Source: JBCDIQ01 sp039024295
GTDB lineage: Bacteria > Bacteroidota > Bacteroidia > J057
Length of the DNA stretch: 64,000 nt
Reading direction: 5' to 3'
Assembly (NCBI GenBank): GCA_039024295.1
Contig: JBCDIQ010000001.1
Span: 5,420 to 69,419 of the forward strand
The position numbers were made by a program, and so were the translations under genes. A model generated the notes under the pieces. It made no database searches, was not told the origin of the DNA, and saw only the letters and a program-made list of their open reading frames with translations. Positions 15,942 through 25,839 of the stretch are shown in pieces (within the stretch, counting starts at the first letter, position 1; every line of letters begins with the position of its first letter).

Positions 15942-17456
15942 TTAATCCTCCTTTAATGCTCTGGCTTCACGGATGAGCTTAAGGGCAAAATCTAATTGCG
16001 TATCCTTTTCCTCTACCAGGTCCTCTAAACGGTCTGGAACGAGGTAGTTAGGCTGTAATCCATAAGGGACATAGGCCATGCTTGAATCTGAGTGGATACG
16101 AATGGTAGCAAGGTAGCCTGCAAGGGAAGTATTGGGCAAGGTAAATGGGACTGTATTTCCGAAAGTTCCCGTTTCCGTCCCGCCTCCTGGCACCCCGATT
16201 ACCTGTCCAATTCCATACCTCCGAAAAGCATAGGTAAAAATACAGGAATTGGAGATCGAAAGCCCATCAATGAGCAGATACACATTTCCCTTGAACCTTC
16301 TTTCGGGCTTCTCAGGCCAGGAAATGTTTCGAGCGATGGTATCTCGTACCCCGACCTCAGCATCCAGTATCGCCATATTGATCGCTCCTAATGCTTTGGG
16401 GAACAACTTCGTCGTCAGCCCGGGCCACCAGATTCTTTCTCGAAGCCGATTCTTGGAAGCCTGGCCTCCTTTGATGCTCATAAACTGGGTGTAGTAGAAG
16501 GCAGAATCAGCCAGATAGGACATCAACCGCTTTCCTCTATACAGTTTTCCACCGGTATTGCCACGCAGATCAATGATCAAGGTTTCTGTTTTTTGCTCGT
16601 TTATCTCCTTGAATGACGCTTTCATGAACCGTTCAAACAATTTGGTTTTGCTCGCGCTAAAAGACCTCACCTTCATCCGCGCCACACGCCCCTCCTCCAG
16701 GTATTCAAGGGTAAACATTTCTTCAGCAACTTCGCGGGCAGAAGGGCGATCTCTTTTTTTCATTGGAGGCGGAGGGGGCCAACGCTTGATTCCCTCAACT
16801 GTCACAGTTTGGGTATCCGATTCTTGATAAGGAATAAAAGAAACCTGATTGAGGCTGTCCACAGGAATGTAAAGAGGCAATTTTCCTTTAAAAAATACTT
16901 CCATCATCCGCTCGCGGGAACTGCTAATCGTGCCATCAGTTGGGGCACTCCCAAGCATGGATTTGGTGATTTCATTTATCGAAAATCCATTGACATTGAT
17001 GAGCTGGCTTCCCTTAGCAATAACTGAATCTGTCCCTTCCATCAGGTACAATTTACCATTAAGGTAGCGTACGCGCATATCCAGGTAAAATCCGCCTTCG
17101 ATTGCATATTCGTTCTTGGCCAGTGGCAGTAAGATTCGCGAATGAATGTCCCCAAGGGAAACAATGATGGGATTCACCAAGTGGTAAAACTCAATCGCCG
17201 TGAGGGAATCTTCAGACTGCTTTCGTACATGGGCAAAAGCTGCTTCCAACTCTTCAGGCGTGGTGAAGGCATAGAGATTCGGATGCGCATCTTCCAAGAA
17301 ACGCGCTAAACTGTCTATATCTGCCTGCAATGCATCAGGCGGAACTTTTGAAAGAGAGGACAAACGAGGGGATGGGGCTTGTGCCGTGGATTTACCAAAA
17401 AATGCACAGCATAACCCCCCACAAACGATGATCAGGCGAAGATAGGTGGGTAGCAT
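15942..17456 (-). CDS. S41 family peptidase, exported
   Basis: 504 residues from ATG 17456; the frame opens at TTG 17465. Signal peptide (LIIVCGGLCCAFFGKSTAQ). A helical N-domain (LARFLEDAHPNLYAFTTPEEL) leads to ISLGDIHSR-like sequence (VSLGDIHSRILLP), and the catalytic region has LIIDLRGNTGGKL and DGLSISNSCIFTYAFRRYG, where the second Ser of LSIS is the likely nucleophile. It ends YVPYGLQPNYLVPDRLED, typical of this S41 branch. A PDZ domain is not obvious. The substrate is unknown; a periplasmic or surface location is expected. Confidence 0.85.
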   Translation of the reverse strand: MLPTYLRLIIVCGGLCCAFFGKSTAQAPSPRLSSLSKVPPDALQADIDSLARFLEDAHPNLYAFTTPEELEAAFAHVRKQSEDSLTAIEFYHLVNPIIVSLGDIHSRILLPLAKNEYAIEGGFYLDMRVRYLNGKLYLMEGTDSVIAKGSQLINVNGFSINEITKSMLGSAPTDGTISSSRERMMEVFFKGKLPLYIPVDSLNQVSFIPYQESDTQTVTVEGIKRWPPPPPMKKRDRPSAREVAEEMFTLEYLEEGRVARMKVRSFSASKTKLFERFMKASFKEINEQKTETLIIDLRGNTGGKLYRGKRLMSYLADSAFYYTQFMSIKGGQASKNRLRERIWWPGLTTKLFPKALGAINMAILDAEVGVRDTIARNISWPEKPERRFKGNVYLLIDGLSISNSCIFTYAFRRYGIGQVIGVPGGGTETGTFGNTVPFTLPNTSLAGYLATIRIHSDSSMAYVPYGLQPNYLVPDRLEDLVEEKDTQLDFALKLIREARALKED

Positions 17457-17479
17457 ACCATTCAAAACGGAGGAGAAAA

Positions 17480-18412
17480 TTATCGCTGGCTGATTACGGT
17501 AAGGGTCCCAAAATCAATGTTACAGATTACATGGGTACAGGGGGCACCAGCAGCCCGCTTAATATAGGCTTGATTTACATAGATGGCTTGGCCTGCTTCA
17601 AGTTCCTGAAAATCATCGGGCAAGTTGGCATCTGTAAACAGTCCACTTTTCAGTACAATTTTAGTCGGATGGTCAGGATGAATTCTAAGGATACAATCTC
17701 CCATTCCTTGTTGGATGAAGACAGTCGAATTAACCGGCTTTCCCTTGCCTAAGGTGGCTTTGGTCTCACCCATGTCATTCCTGACAGAAATCATCTCAGC
17801 CTGAGCAAACTCAAGGTTTTTGAGCACCACTTTTGCCTTGGCCACATGAATATCCATTTTCTCCATTTCCACGCGGTTGGGCGCATCATAGGTAATATGG
17901 ATGTCGGAGAATGCCGAGTGTATTTCCACCCGGTTAAAACTCATGTCCGACAAATTAAGGCGGGTAATTCCCCTGCCTAAATCCAGGTATAGGTCTGTGG
18001 TTGCAGAAGGGTCAGGAAGGAACAAGGTGGCAAAGCTCTCTTCTTCATATCCCTGTAAGGAAATTACCTTTGAGCCGAAATCATCTACAGCCTCTGCGGG
18101 AGAAATGGCTTTAGCGGTCAATTGGTTCTCAATGTCAACTGAAAAGTTGCGGGTTAAGTGTCCGTACTGATTGATATTCGAGGATAACCCTAATCGGAGG
18201 TTAGGATCGGAGGTCCGGAATTCGGATATGCTGTACCCGCACATGCGCGAGGACCACATATTCAAGTCACCCGTCGGAACTTGAATATTCAGGAAAACAT
18301 GACTAATAGAAGGACCGGTAGGCATGGTGTCATTGCTAACCGCGGTTTGGGAGAATCCAGATTGAAACTGGATGACCATTCCTACTACAAGACCAAAAGC
18401 GCTAATTCTCAT
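17480..18412 (-). CDS. Hypothetical secreted beta-rich protein
   Basis: 310 residues with a short signal peptide (FGLVVGMVIQFQSGFSQ). The body is built of alternating beta strands (LYLDLGRGITRLNLSDMSFNRVEI, VEIHSAFSDIHITYDAP, KAKVVLKNLEFAQAEMISVRND), similar to the DUF4097/beta-helix proteins of Bacteroidota, but no family signature is certain. It lies 23 bases before the S41 peptidase start on the same strand and may be its operon partner. Confidence 0.65.
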   Translation of the reverse strand: MRISAFGLVVGMVIQFQSGFSQTAVSNDTMPTGPSISHVFLNIQVPTGDLNMWSSRMCGYSISEFRTSDPNLRLGLSSNINQYGHLTRNFSVDIENQLTAKAISPAEAVDDFGSKVISLQGYEEESFATLFLPDPSATTDLYLDLGRGITRLNLSDMSFNRVEIHSAFSDIHITYDAPNRVEMEKMDIHVAKAKVVLKNLEFAQAEMISVRNDMGETKATLGKGKPVNSTVFIQQGMGDCILRIHPDHPTKIVLKSGLFTDANLPDDFQELEAGQAIYVNQAYIKRAAGAPCTHVICNIDFGTLTVISQR

Positions 18413-18494
18413 ATGGTTATCTAATACGTCCGGAACCTGTATGAAGTTGGGATAATTAAATCGTAAGAGAGAAAGGACGCTCTATCATGGAAAT

Positions 18495-18506
18495 TCTATA
18501 TATAGA
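18495..18506. promoter_or_regulatory. 12-bp palindrome TCTATATATAGA in a divergent intergenic region
   Basis: A perfect palindrome within AAATTCTATATATAGATTT, between the divergent genes starting at 18412 and 18641. It could be an operator or simply AT-rich promoter DNA; no other support. Confidence 0.25.
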
Positions 18507-18640
18507 TTTCTCTCTTATTTAACAAAAAAATAATCCGTTGGTTCCTGTTTTTCGTTTAATTTTTTGTTCCCTAATTGCCAGTTCATCCAAACGATAAATC
18601 TGGCTTTTGGTTACTAATGGCAAAAAAGAACTTTTAATAG

Positions 18641-19219
18641 ATGCCTGGAGCACTTCATGATATCGAGCCTTTTTTTGGTTGGCTAAATCTCTATAGCCAC
18701 GAGATTGATCCTAACTCTCCTTTCTATCAGGTGGAGCACAATCAGTTTTACTATGATCGATCCATGAACCGCATTCCGGTTCATCCGCTGTGGGATTTCA
18801 TTGGCTCTGAAAGTTTATTGGTCAAAATCCTGTACGCGAATTATGACCAGCACTACGCCATCGTTGAGTTATTTGGAGAATGGAACGACCTGTTCGAAAA
18901 TGATTACAAGCTCCTCGCGGAAAACTGCCTGACGTATTTCATTGACGCGGGCATCAATCGCTTCATTTTCATTTGCGAAAATGTTTTCCACGGATACTTT
19001 GAATCAGATGATTACTATGAGGCCCTTCAGGATGAGCTAGAGGATGGTTGGATCTGCATGATCCGACCTCGACATGGACTTTGGGAAGAAATGGAGGCAT
19101 ATAACCTCACTTCCTACTTTTTTCATTCACCGCTTATTGATGACCTGAATTGGCGAAAGCTGAAACCCCACCAATTATTTGGGGCCGTGACCTCCAGGCT
19201 GCCCAAGTTATTGACCTGA
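18641..19219 (+). CDS. Conserved hypothetical cytoplasmic protein
   Basis: 192 residues, no signal peptide or membrane segment. It is rich in aromatic and acidic residues (FFGWLNLYSHEIDPNSPFY, NRFIFICENVFHGYFESDDYY) and opens with a compact segment ending HPLWDFIGSESLLVKILYANYDQHYAIVEL. The pattern suggests an alpha/beta cytoplasmic protein; I do not recognise a function. Its stop is 2 bases from that of the next, convergent gene. Confidence 0.7.
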   Translation: MPGALHDIEPFFGWLNLYSHEIDPNSPFYQVEHNQFYYDRSMNRIPVHPLWDFIGSESLLVKILYANYDQHYAIVELFGEWNDLFENDYKLLAENCLTYFIDAGINRFIFICENVFHGYFESDDYYEALQDELEDGWICMIRPRHGLWEEMEAYNLTSYFFHSPLIDDLNWRKLKPHQLFGAVTSRLPKLLT

Positions 19220-19221
19220 CG

Positions 19222-19617
19222 TTAATCGTCGTTTACCTTTTCTACGCTGTCAACGAAGTATTTCGTATCACCTCTCCAGCTAAACTGGAAGAATTTCTCT
19301 TCGTAGTGCAATTTCACCCGGTATCCGCGGTCCATGGCGTCTTGTAGGGCGTCCAACACCTCCTGGTTGCCACGATCCACAGAGAAATGCCAGATGGTAG
19401 AAGCGAGGTCATCTCCTCCTCCGCCATCAGAAAAGCCACCCGTGTTGAGCTGACCTTCCCAGGTTTTAAATGCCACTCCTTTGAAACTAAGTTTTACAAC
19501 AGTTCCAGCCCTGGCACCATCACTGAATGAAGCTGACAAAGCAAACCAGGTAAAACCGCCTCCTAACAGAAATACACCTAGCAGGAAAAAAAGCAGAAAT
19601 CGCTTGAATTTACTCAT
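19222..19617 (-). CDS. Small membrane-anchored Bacteroidota protein (often misnamed)
   Basis: 131 residues. One N-terminal membrane segment (FLLFFLLGVFLLGGGFTWFAL), then a soluble domain with VVKLSFKGVAFKTWEGQL and VKLHYEEKFFQFSWRGDTKYFVDSVEKV. Proteins of this type are sometimes labelled 6-phosphogluconate dehydrogenase in databases (from memory), but it has no Rossmann fold or dehydrogenase motif. Role unknown. Confidence 0.7.
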   Translation of the reverse strand: MSKFKRFLLFFLLGVFLLGGGFTWFALSASFSDGARAGTVVKLSFKGVAFKTWEGQLNTGGFSDGGGGDDLASTIWHFSVDRGNQEVLDALQDAMDRGYRVKLHYEEKFFQFSWRGDTKYFVDSVEKVNDD

Positions 19618-19814
19618 GGGTTTTGAGATTTAGGTTGTGCAAACATAGCAATTAGATTCAGCAAATTGGAGGAAGAAAACAGGAATCTGCTTAAGGATAA
19701 AAGCTATGCGGCGATTATTCAATTTGTGAGACGAAACTTTAGGCTATCCGTCACCCTCAAGGGAACGAGCATGCCTTTTGAGGTTTACTGCCCATCGGCA
19801 ACTTTTGTTACTAT

Positions 19815-20780
19815 TTAGTCACAATCAAGCATGTTCAATTCCTCATTGACATCAAAGTGGTCCTGGAATGCGTGAATCTTCTCTTTTAGCTTGAGTAAAA
19901 AGGTTTGGTGGGCAGCACTTTCAGGGTTCCGAGGCCGGTGATTCAACCCGGCTCGAACCTTGGCCCATTCTTCGAGGATTCCTGTGGTTGTGGTAGCAAA
20001 ATAAGTTTGTGAGAACTTTTGCCAAATGTAGGTCTGTGCAAAATTGGAAGGGTGCAACAGATCATCCGTATAATATCTATAGTCTCGGAGGTCGTCCATC
20101 AATGCCTCAAAAGCAGGAAAATAACTTATCCAGTCACCGTATTGAAGGGATAATTCGTGACAAAAAAGCCGCAACGTGGCCTTGCTCACACTGTTGAGGG
20201 TTAACGTATCTTTGAGATGTCTTACGGGGCTCACAGTCAGAATTACCCTAAGGTCAGGTCGGAAGATTTTCAGGTGTTCCAAAAGGGGTTGATATACTTC
20301 TAAAAGGTTTGCCAAAGAGCTTAGTCTTGGCTCGAAAAAGCCTGCCGGGTACCGATGACAATTGGCCACAACCTCGCCATTGTCCTTTCTGAAAAAACCT
20401 TTTGCGGTCCCAAAAGTCAGAATAAGGACATCGGTTTGTTGTAAAAAAGAGGAAAATTGTTCCAGTGCAGCATTCCATTGGTGTTGAAACGTCTCCTTGT
20501 CAGGAGTGGAAAAACTGGTGTGCGAATCAAAGTTATGCCAAAGCCCCTGGTGTTGGATCGGGGGTACAGCGGGTAGCTCACCTAAAGCAAGCTTAAGTTG
20601 ACGAGCCATGGCCCATGGATGATAAACAATGCCAAAAGGATTTTGGAAGGCAGTAAATTTTGCTTCCATCAGCCGCTTACCGATATGCTGCGTGAAGCAA
20701 GAGCCCAGCAGTACCACCTTGTGGGAATGGTTGAGGTCAAATGAAGCTGGTTCTGGGATAAGCTCGGTCCGAAACTTCAT
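19815..20780 (-). CDS. GSCFA domain protein
   Basis: 321 residues. It opens with the family signature LLGSCFTQHIGKRLMEAKF (about residues 24-42) and NPFGIVYHPWAMARQL, and later has TFGTAKGFFRKDNGEVVANCH, RVILTVSPVRHLKDTL and the end motif YYTDDLLHPSNFAQTYIW. GSCFA proteins are SGNH-hydrolase-like; the Ser of GSC and the Asp/His of DDLLHP fit such a site. Substrates are not established. No signal peptide. It is divergent from the next gene by 56 bases. Confidence 0.92.
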   Translation of the reverse strand: MKFRTELIPEPASFDLNHSHKVVLLGSCFTQHIGKRLMEAKFTAFQNPFGIVYHPWAMARQLKLALGELPAVPPIQHQGLWHNFDSHTSFSTPDKETFQHQWNAALEQFSSFLQQTDVLILTFGTAKGFFRKDNGEVVANCHRYPAGFFEPRLSSLANLLEVYQPLLEHLKIFRPDLRVILTVSPVRHLKDTLTLNSVSKATLRLFCHELSLQYGDWISYFPAFEALMDDLRDYRYYTDDLLHPSNFAQTYIWQKFSQTYFATTTTGILEEWAKVRAGLNHRPRNPESAAHQTFLLKLKEKIHAFQDHFDVNEELNMLDCD

Positions 20781-20836
20781 ACTATAGCTGTTAGTATATG
20801 TTAATACGCAACAATGAGATTCTTATATTTACCTGC

Positions 20837-21502
20837 ATGAAAGTTAAAACCTGTCTGTTAGTATGCCTACTGGCCTTGCCATTTTTTGGGTACACCCAAG
20901 CTCAAAGTGGTATCTACCAGCTTTCGGGTCTGATCATTAGCCAAGCTGACAATGAACCGATTCCTTATGTAACAGTGCAGGTGAATCACAGCAGGCGAGG
21001 TACCATTAGCAACGAAGAAGGATTTTACAGTATTCCGGTAACTGAATATGATACGGTATTCTTCACACACGTAGGGTTCAAACGGCTTGCGTTTCCAGTG
21101 AGGGAATATTTGAAAAATTACCCCAATCGGAACCCCGTGTATCTATACGCCATTCACTATATGCGTCGGGATACGTTTACCCTTCCCACCATTAATATCT
21201 TCCCCTATGATACGCCGGAGGAACTGCGTACGGCCATCGTTAACATGGATCCAACCGGAACACCTGAGGCCATTGCCAGGGAAAATATGAACCCAGAGGT
21301 AATAGATGCCATCATTCAAACCCTTCCGGTTGATGGAGACGAACGCCTGCAAATTGGACGCCAGATGTACTATGATTACTTCCAGCAACGTAATTTGATT
21401 CCCACTGTGGGGCTTGATCCCCTTGCGGCCATGCGACTGTTACAATACGTTGCCGATAAATCAGAGAAGCGCAAAAATAAAGACCTCCATTACTGGGAGT
21501 AA
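20837..21502 (+). CDS. Secreted protein with carboxypeptidase-regulatory-like domain
   Basis: 221 residues from ATG 20837 (signal peptide CLLVCLLALPFFGYTQAQ); an upstream in-frame start at 20798 would spoil the signal. Residues about 25-100 are a CarboxypepD_reg-like beta-sandwich (GLIISQADNEPIPYVTVQV, RGTISNEEGFYSIPV, VFFTHVGFKRL), the domain that opens TonB receptors, but here it is not followed by a barrel. The C-terminal helical part (INIFPYDTPEELRTAIVNMD onward) is shared by other small Bacteroidota proteins. Role unknown. Confidence 0.8.
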   Translation: MKVKTCLLVCLLALPFFGYTQAQSGIYQLSGLIISQADNEPIPYVTVQVNHSRRGTISNEEGFYSIPVTEYDTVFFTHVGFKRLAFPVREYLKNYPNRNPVYLYAIHYMRRDTFTLPTINIFPYDTPEELRTAIVNMDPTGTPEAIARENMNPEVIDAIIQTLPVDGDERLQIGRQMYYDYFQQRNLIPTVGLDPLAAMRLLQYVADKSEKRKNKDLHYWE

Positions 21503-21562
21503 AACCACAATCTTTTCACTTCCTCTTTTGTCACTGTTCGACGATCCCCTGGTTCAGCATAA

Positions 21563-21673
21563 CGCGCAGGTTGAGCCTGTCGAAACCAGAAGCAAAAATC
21601 GGTTCTCATTCCCCCTTCAGGCTCAAAGTCCGAACACCTCCGCGTAGGTTGAGCCTGTCGAAACCAGAAGCAA
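21563..21673. repeat. Two copies of a 33-bp intergenic repeat with inverted partner
   Basis: 21563-21595 and 21641-21673 are 33-base direct copies with one mismatch (core GGTTGAGCCTGTCGAAACCA). CAGGCTCAA (21618-21626) between them is the inverted complement of TTGAGCCTG in copy one, so a stem can form. The word TTCGACAGGCTCAACC on the other strand recurs in intergenic DNA of many unrelated bacteria (from general experience). The 246-base gap is otherwise empty apart from the terminator. Confidence 0.7.
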
Positions 21674-21694
21674 TATTCCATATAGCACCCCCAT

Positions 21695-21727
21695 AAAAAT
21701 AAAAAGGCACCCCATTGAGGTGCCTTT
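21695..21727 (-). terminator. Rho-independent terminator of the ATP synthase operon
   Basis: On the minus strand, AAAGGCACC, a 7-base loop and GGTGCCTTT are followed by TTATTTTTAT. It starts 22 bases after the atpG stop. The stem is a perfect 9 pairs (21703-21711 with 21719-21727). Confidence 0.85.
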
Positions 21728-21748
21728 CATATACCATATATATCACAA

Positions 21749-22642
21749 CTAAGCCTCCAGTGCATCGGCACCAGCAGCAATTTCCAGGATTTCCTTGGTA
21801 ATCGCAGCCTGACGGGCTTTGTTATAACTCAGTTTCAACGACTTCAGCAGCTCTTCTGCGTTCTCCGTTGCAGAGTCCATCGCCACCATTCGAGCACCTT
21901 GCTCAGCAGCGTTAGATTCCAGCACAGCACGAAAAAACTGAATCCGAAGAGAAGTAGGAATCAGGTTGGAAAGAATCTCTTCCCGATCTGGCTCAAAGAT
22001 ATAGTCAGCATTGACCGTATCTTTTTCCTCTTCCGAACCGTCTACAGACACGGGCAAGAAGTTCTCAACAATCCGGTTTTGCGCCATCACGTTTTTGAAT
22101 TCATTGAAGCACAGGTAGACTTTGTCATAGGTCCCGGACTCAAACCCTTCGAATACCTCATCCACTAGCTGATTCGCTCGCTCAAAGGAAAGGTCTGACA
22201 GCACGTCATGTGCTTCACGATCCCCCAGAACATTGGCACCCCTTTTCTTAAAGAAGTCATAGCCTTTTCCACCTACACAAATAAAATGCAGACGACCTTC
22301 AGCCATATCTGTAGAAAGGTTTTCGTCAATGAAACCGGTGACGTGCTTCAGGAGGTTAGCATTGAAAGGTCCCGCCAATCCACGGTTAGAAGTAACCACG
22401 ATCATGAGCGTATTTTTGACCTCACGCTGTTCAACCAGCTTGCTAGGGATCTCGGAAGGGTCCACAGAAGCAGTCACATTTCCGATGATTTCACGCAGTT
22501 TACCAGCATAGGGCCGCAATTGAATGATGCGGTCCTGGGCACGCCGTAGCTTTGCTGCAGACACCATCTTCATGGCCTTGGTCACCTGCTGGGTGCTCTT
22601 TACACTTTTGATACGTACACGTATCTCTTTTAAGTTTGCCAT
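21749..22642 (-). CDS. atpG: ATP synthase F1 subunit gamma
   Basis: Central rotor shaft of F1. 297 residues. The N-terminal coiled helix is typical (MANLKEIRVRIKSVKSTQQV, TKAMKMVSAAKLRRAQ) and so is the C-terminal helix (EQGARMVAMDSATENAEEL, LSYNKARQAAITKEILEI). The middle Rossmann part contains NRGLAGPFNANLLK. It is last in the operon: 11 bases after atpA and directly before a strong terminator. The C-terminus (GADALEA) is a few residues longer than in E. coli. Confidence 0.97.
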   Translation of the reverse strand: MANLKEIRVRIKSVKSTQQVTKAMKMVSAAKLRRAQDRIIQLRPYAGKLREIIGNVTASVDPSEIPSKLVEQREVKNTLMIVVTSNRGLAGPFNANLLKHVTGFIDENLSTDMAEGRLHFICVGGKGYDFFKKRGANVLGDREAHDVLSDLSFERANQLVDEVFEGFESGTYDKVYLCFNEFKNVMAQNRIVENFLPVSVDGSEEEKDTVNADYIFEPDREEILSNLIPTSLRIQFFRAVLESNAAEQGARMVAMDSATENAEELLKSLKLSYNKARQAAITKEILEIAAGADALEA

Positions 22643-22653
22643 GGAAGACGGAA

Positions 22654-24234
22654 TTAAGAACTATAAGTAGCAGCTATTTCTTTGCACACCTTAGCAAGTA
22701 CGTCTTGCTCAGCTTCGGTCCATTTCTGGGACTTGATGTTGTCCAGGGTATCCTTGTATTTAAGCTCAAGCTCCTGGACAAGGCGCTCTTCAAATTCATC
22801 TACATTGTCAACCGGAACGGTGTCCAGGTATCCTTTGGTACCCGCATAGATGATGGCTACCTGGTGCTCCACGCGAATAGGAGAATACTGCTTCTGAATC
22901 AGCAATTGTACCAGGCGACGACCACGATCCAGCTGACGCTGGGTGGCTTTGTCAAGGTCAGAACCGAAACGGGCAAAAGCTTCCAACTCACGGAACTGCG
23001 CTAAGTCCAGCTTCAACGTACCGGATACTTTCTTCATCGGCTTAATCTGAGCAGACCCCCCCACACGAGATACGGAGATACCTACGTTAATCGCAGGACG
23101 TACCCCAGAGTTAAAGAGGTTGGACTCCAGGAATATCTGACCGTCGGTAATCGAAATTACGTTGGTTGGGATATAGGCAGATACGTCCCCTTCCTGTGTT
23201 TCAATGATCGGAAGGGCTGTCAGGGACCCGCCACCTTTGATCATGCCTTTGAGAGATTCAGGCACGTCATTCATTTGCTGGGCAATGCCATCATCTTCGA
23301 TAACCTTAGCCGCACGCTCCAACAGACGGGAGTGCAAGTAGAATACGTCACCAGGATATGCTTCACGACCCGGAGGACGACGCAGCAAGAGGGAAACCTC
23401 GCGGTATGCAACGGCCTGCTTGGACAAGTCGTCAAATACCACCAATGCGGGTCGACCCGTATCGCGGAAGAACTCACCAATGGCAGCACCAGCAAATGGG
23501 GCAAAGTACTGAAGGGGAGAGGGTGCAGAAGCGGGAGCTGCAACAATGGTTGTGTATGGCATCGCGCCACGGTCTTCCAGGGCTTTTACTACCTGGGCAA
23601 CAGTGGAGGCTTTCTGGCCAGAAACCACATAGATACAATATACTGGCTCGCCTGCTTCGTAAAATTCTTTCTGGTTGATGATGGTGTCCAGGGCAATGGC
23701 GGTTTTACCAGTTGAACGGTCACCAATGATCAATTCCCGCTGACCACGGCCAATGGGGATCATAGAGTCAATTGCCTTGATACCTGTTTGGAGGGGCTCG
23801 GCTACCGGCTGACGGAAGATTACCCCAGGAGCTTTACGCTCGTAAGGCATCTCATATAATTCCCCGGTAATGGGGCCTTTTCCATCAATAGGCTCTCCAA
23901 GAGGGTTAATTACCCGGCCTAGCAGGCCTTCTCCTACAGAGAGAGAAGCAATCTGTCCGGTACGCTTTACGGTATCACCTTCTTTAATGCCCTCACCGTC
24001 TCCAAACAATACCGCACCTACGTTGTCCTCTTCAAGGTTCAATACCATCCCTTTCAATCCGGTACTGAATTCGATCAATTCACCAGCCTGTACTTGTGTC
24101 AGGCCATAAATACGGGCGATACCGTCACCGATTTGCAATACGGTACCTACCTCCTCTAGTTCTGCTGCTGATTTCACGTTTGAGAGCTGCTCTCTCAAAA
24201 TCGCAGAAACCTCATCTGGTTTTACGACTGCCAT
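22654..24234 (-). CDS. atpA: ATP synthase F1 subunit alpha
   Basis: Non-catalytic nucleotide-binding subunit of the F1 hexamer. 526 residues, standard length. It has an N-terminal beta barrel, Walker [10 protein letters not shown] near residue 170, the [17 protein letters not shown] region, the signature [22 protein letters not shown] segment and the catalytic arginine region [10 protein letters not shown]. The C-terminal helical domain is complete. It lies between atpH (31 bases upstream) and atpG. Confidence 0.98.
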   Translation of the reverse strand: MAVVKPDEVSAILREQLSNVKSAAELEEVGTVLQIGDGIARIYGLTQVQAGELIEFSTGLKGMVLNLEEDNVGAVLFGDGEGIKEGDTVKRTGQIASLSVGEGLLGRVINPLGEPIDGKGPITGELYEMPYERKAPGVIFRQPVAEPLQTGIKAIDSMIPIGRGQRELIIGDRSTGKTAIALDTIINQKEFYEAGEPVYCIYVVSGQKASTVAQVVKALEDRGAMPYTTIVAAPASAPSPLQYFAPFAGAAIGEFFRDTGRPALVVFDDLSKQAVAYREVSLLLRRPPGREAYPGDVFYLHSRLLERAAKVIEDDGIAQQMNDVPESLKGMIKGGGSLTALPIIETQEGDVSAYIPTNVISITDGQIFLESNLFNSGVRPAINVGISVSRVGGSAQIKPMKKVSGTLKLDLAQFRELEAFARFGSDLDKATQRQLDRGRRLVQLLIQKQYSPIRVEHQVAIIYAGTKGYLDTVPVDNVDEFEERLVQELELKYKDTLDNIKSQKWTEAEQDVLAKVCKEIAATYSS

Positions 24235-24265
24235 GATAAATATTCTTTAGAAAAATTGAGGGTCA

Positions 24266-24826
24266 TTAATATGTACGAACAAAGGTGTTCTTGCTAAATT
24301 CTTGTTTGAGTTGCTGGAGAGAAGAAGCCACGCTGCCATCAAACAGCCGGTCACCTACCTGGAGGACAAAACCTCCGATAAGAGCTGGGTCTACTTCCAC
24401 TTCTACCTCAAAGGAATCTCCAGTTTGTGATTCAACCGCAGATTTTATCTTTTCAACCTGTGCGGCATCCAGGGGAACAGCACTTGTGAGCTTACCGCGG
24501 CGGATGTGCTTCTCTATATCGTATAGATCCAGGAATGACTTAGAGATATATCCTAAGTACTGTTCCCGGCCTTTTCGAAGCACAATGTCTACGAGGTACT
24601 CAGACATTTGGGACTTGAACTTGCCTTTGAAGAGTTGCTCCACCACGGCCTTTTTCTTGGCGGGAGGAATAACCGGACTCTTCAGCATCGAGGCAAAATC
24701 CCTGCTGGTTTTGTTGAGGTCATGCACCATTTGCATGTCATCTCGTACTTCTTCGAGCAGGTCCTTCTCTTTGGCTAGGCCAAAAATGGATTTCGCGTAG
24801 CGGTAACCAATTCGATCTTCTACCAT
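24266..24826 (-). CDS. atpH: ATP synthase F1 subunit delta
   Basis: Peripheral-stalk connector between F1 alpha and subunit b (OSCP homologue). 186 residues, near the usual 180. The N-terminal helical bundle opens RIGYRYAKSIFGLAKEKDLLE; the C-terminal region SQTGDSFEVEVEVDPALIGGFVLQVGD is the family signature, ending in a basic helix (SSLQQLKQEF). It starts 17 bases after atpF. Confidence 0.95.
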   Translation of the reverse strand: MVEDRIGYRYAKSIFGLAKEKDLLEEVRDDMQMVHDLNKTSRDFASMLKSPVIPPAKKKAVVEQLFKGKFKSQMSEYLVDIVLRKGREQYLGYISKSFLDLYDIEKHIRRGKLTSAVPLDAAQVEKIKSAVESQTGDSFEVEVEVDPALIGGFVLQVGDRLFDGSVASSLQQLKQEFSKNTFVRTY

Positions 24827-24843
24827 AATCCTAAAAATTGGGC

Positions 24844-25353
24844 CTAGCCGGCAGGTGTAAGGTCATTGCTAAGTTCCGAGATCAGTTGCTCAGCAAAGCT
24901 GGACTGCTCGGCTTTATTGGTCAATTCGCGCCGAAGTACCTGCTCAGCCACTTCGATGGCAAGGCGTCCGGATTCATTCTTGATCTCGGTAAGTGCCTTC
25001 ATTTTTTCTGCTTCAATTTGCTGCTTGGCCTTTTCCAGCTCTTTGCCTGCAGCGTCTGAAGCTTCATCGCGGGCTTTGGTTATGATCTGATCGCGCATCT
25101 GGGCGGCCTCACGTAGCATGGAGTCCTTTTCGGCACGAGCCTCCTGAAGCAATGCTTCGTTCTGTGACTGGAGCTTCTCCATCTCTTCACGGGCGCGCTG
25201 GGCTTCCTGCAAAGAATTTTCAATGGAATCTTCCCGCTCGCGGAGGGCGTTCAGGATAGGCTTCCAGGCATATGTACGAAGAATCAGGAAAAAGGCCAGA
25301 AACAGGATAGACGTCCAGAAAAAGAGGCCTAACTGTGGGGATACTATTTCCAT
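24844..25353 (-). CDS. atpF: ATP synthase F0 subunit b
   Basis: Peripheral stalk. 169 residues: a membrane anchor at about 9-25 (FFWTSILFLAFFLILRTYAW), then a long charged helix (ALREREDSIENSLQEAQRAR... KELEKAKQQIEAEKMKAL) that dimerises as a right-handed coiled coil. One b gene only, so the stalk is a homodimer. It follows atpE by 99 bases. Confidence 0.96.
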   Translation of the reverse strand: MEIVSPQLGLFFWTSILFLAFFLILRTYAWKPILNALREREDSIENSLQEAQRAREEMEKLQSQNEALLQEARAEKDSMLREAAQMRDQIITKARDEASDAAGKELEKAKQQIEAEKMKALTEIKNESGRLAIEVAEQVLRRELTNKAEQSSFAEQLISELSNDLTPAG

Positions 25354-25452
25354 TGAATGATTATTAGGTCGTGAAAATTAGGTTCAACATTGGGCTATAC
25401 TTCACCAATAAAAAGCAGGGAAGCCAGGGCATTCCCCCGGCTTTCCACTTGC

Positions 25453-25770
<318 letters not shown>

Positions 25771-25839
25771 TTACTTTGATTTTCCCAAACAAATCATCTT
25801 TCAGACCGAGGAAAAACAAGCTAATCGCTCACAAAAAAC

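Noticed and set aside
19222..19617. Label '6-phosphogluconate dehydrogenase' for the small membrane protein
   Set aside because: No NADP-binding fold, far too short; the name would be a propagated error.
24285..24800. 171-codon plus-strand ORF
   Set aside because: Antisense to atpH, which has clear family motifs.
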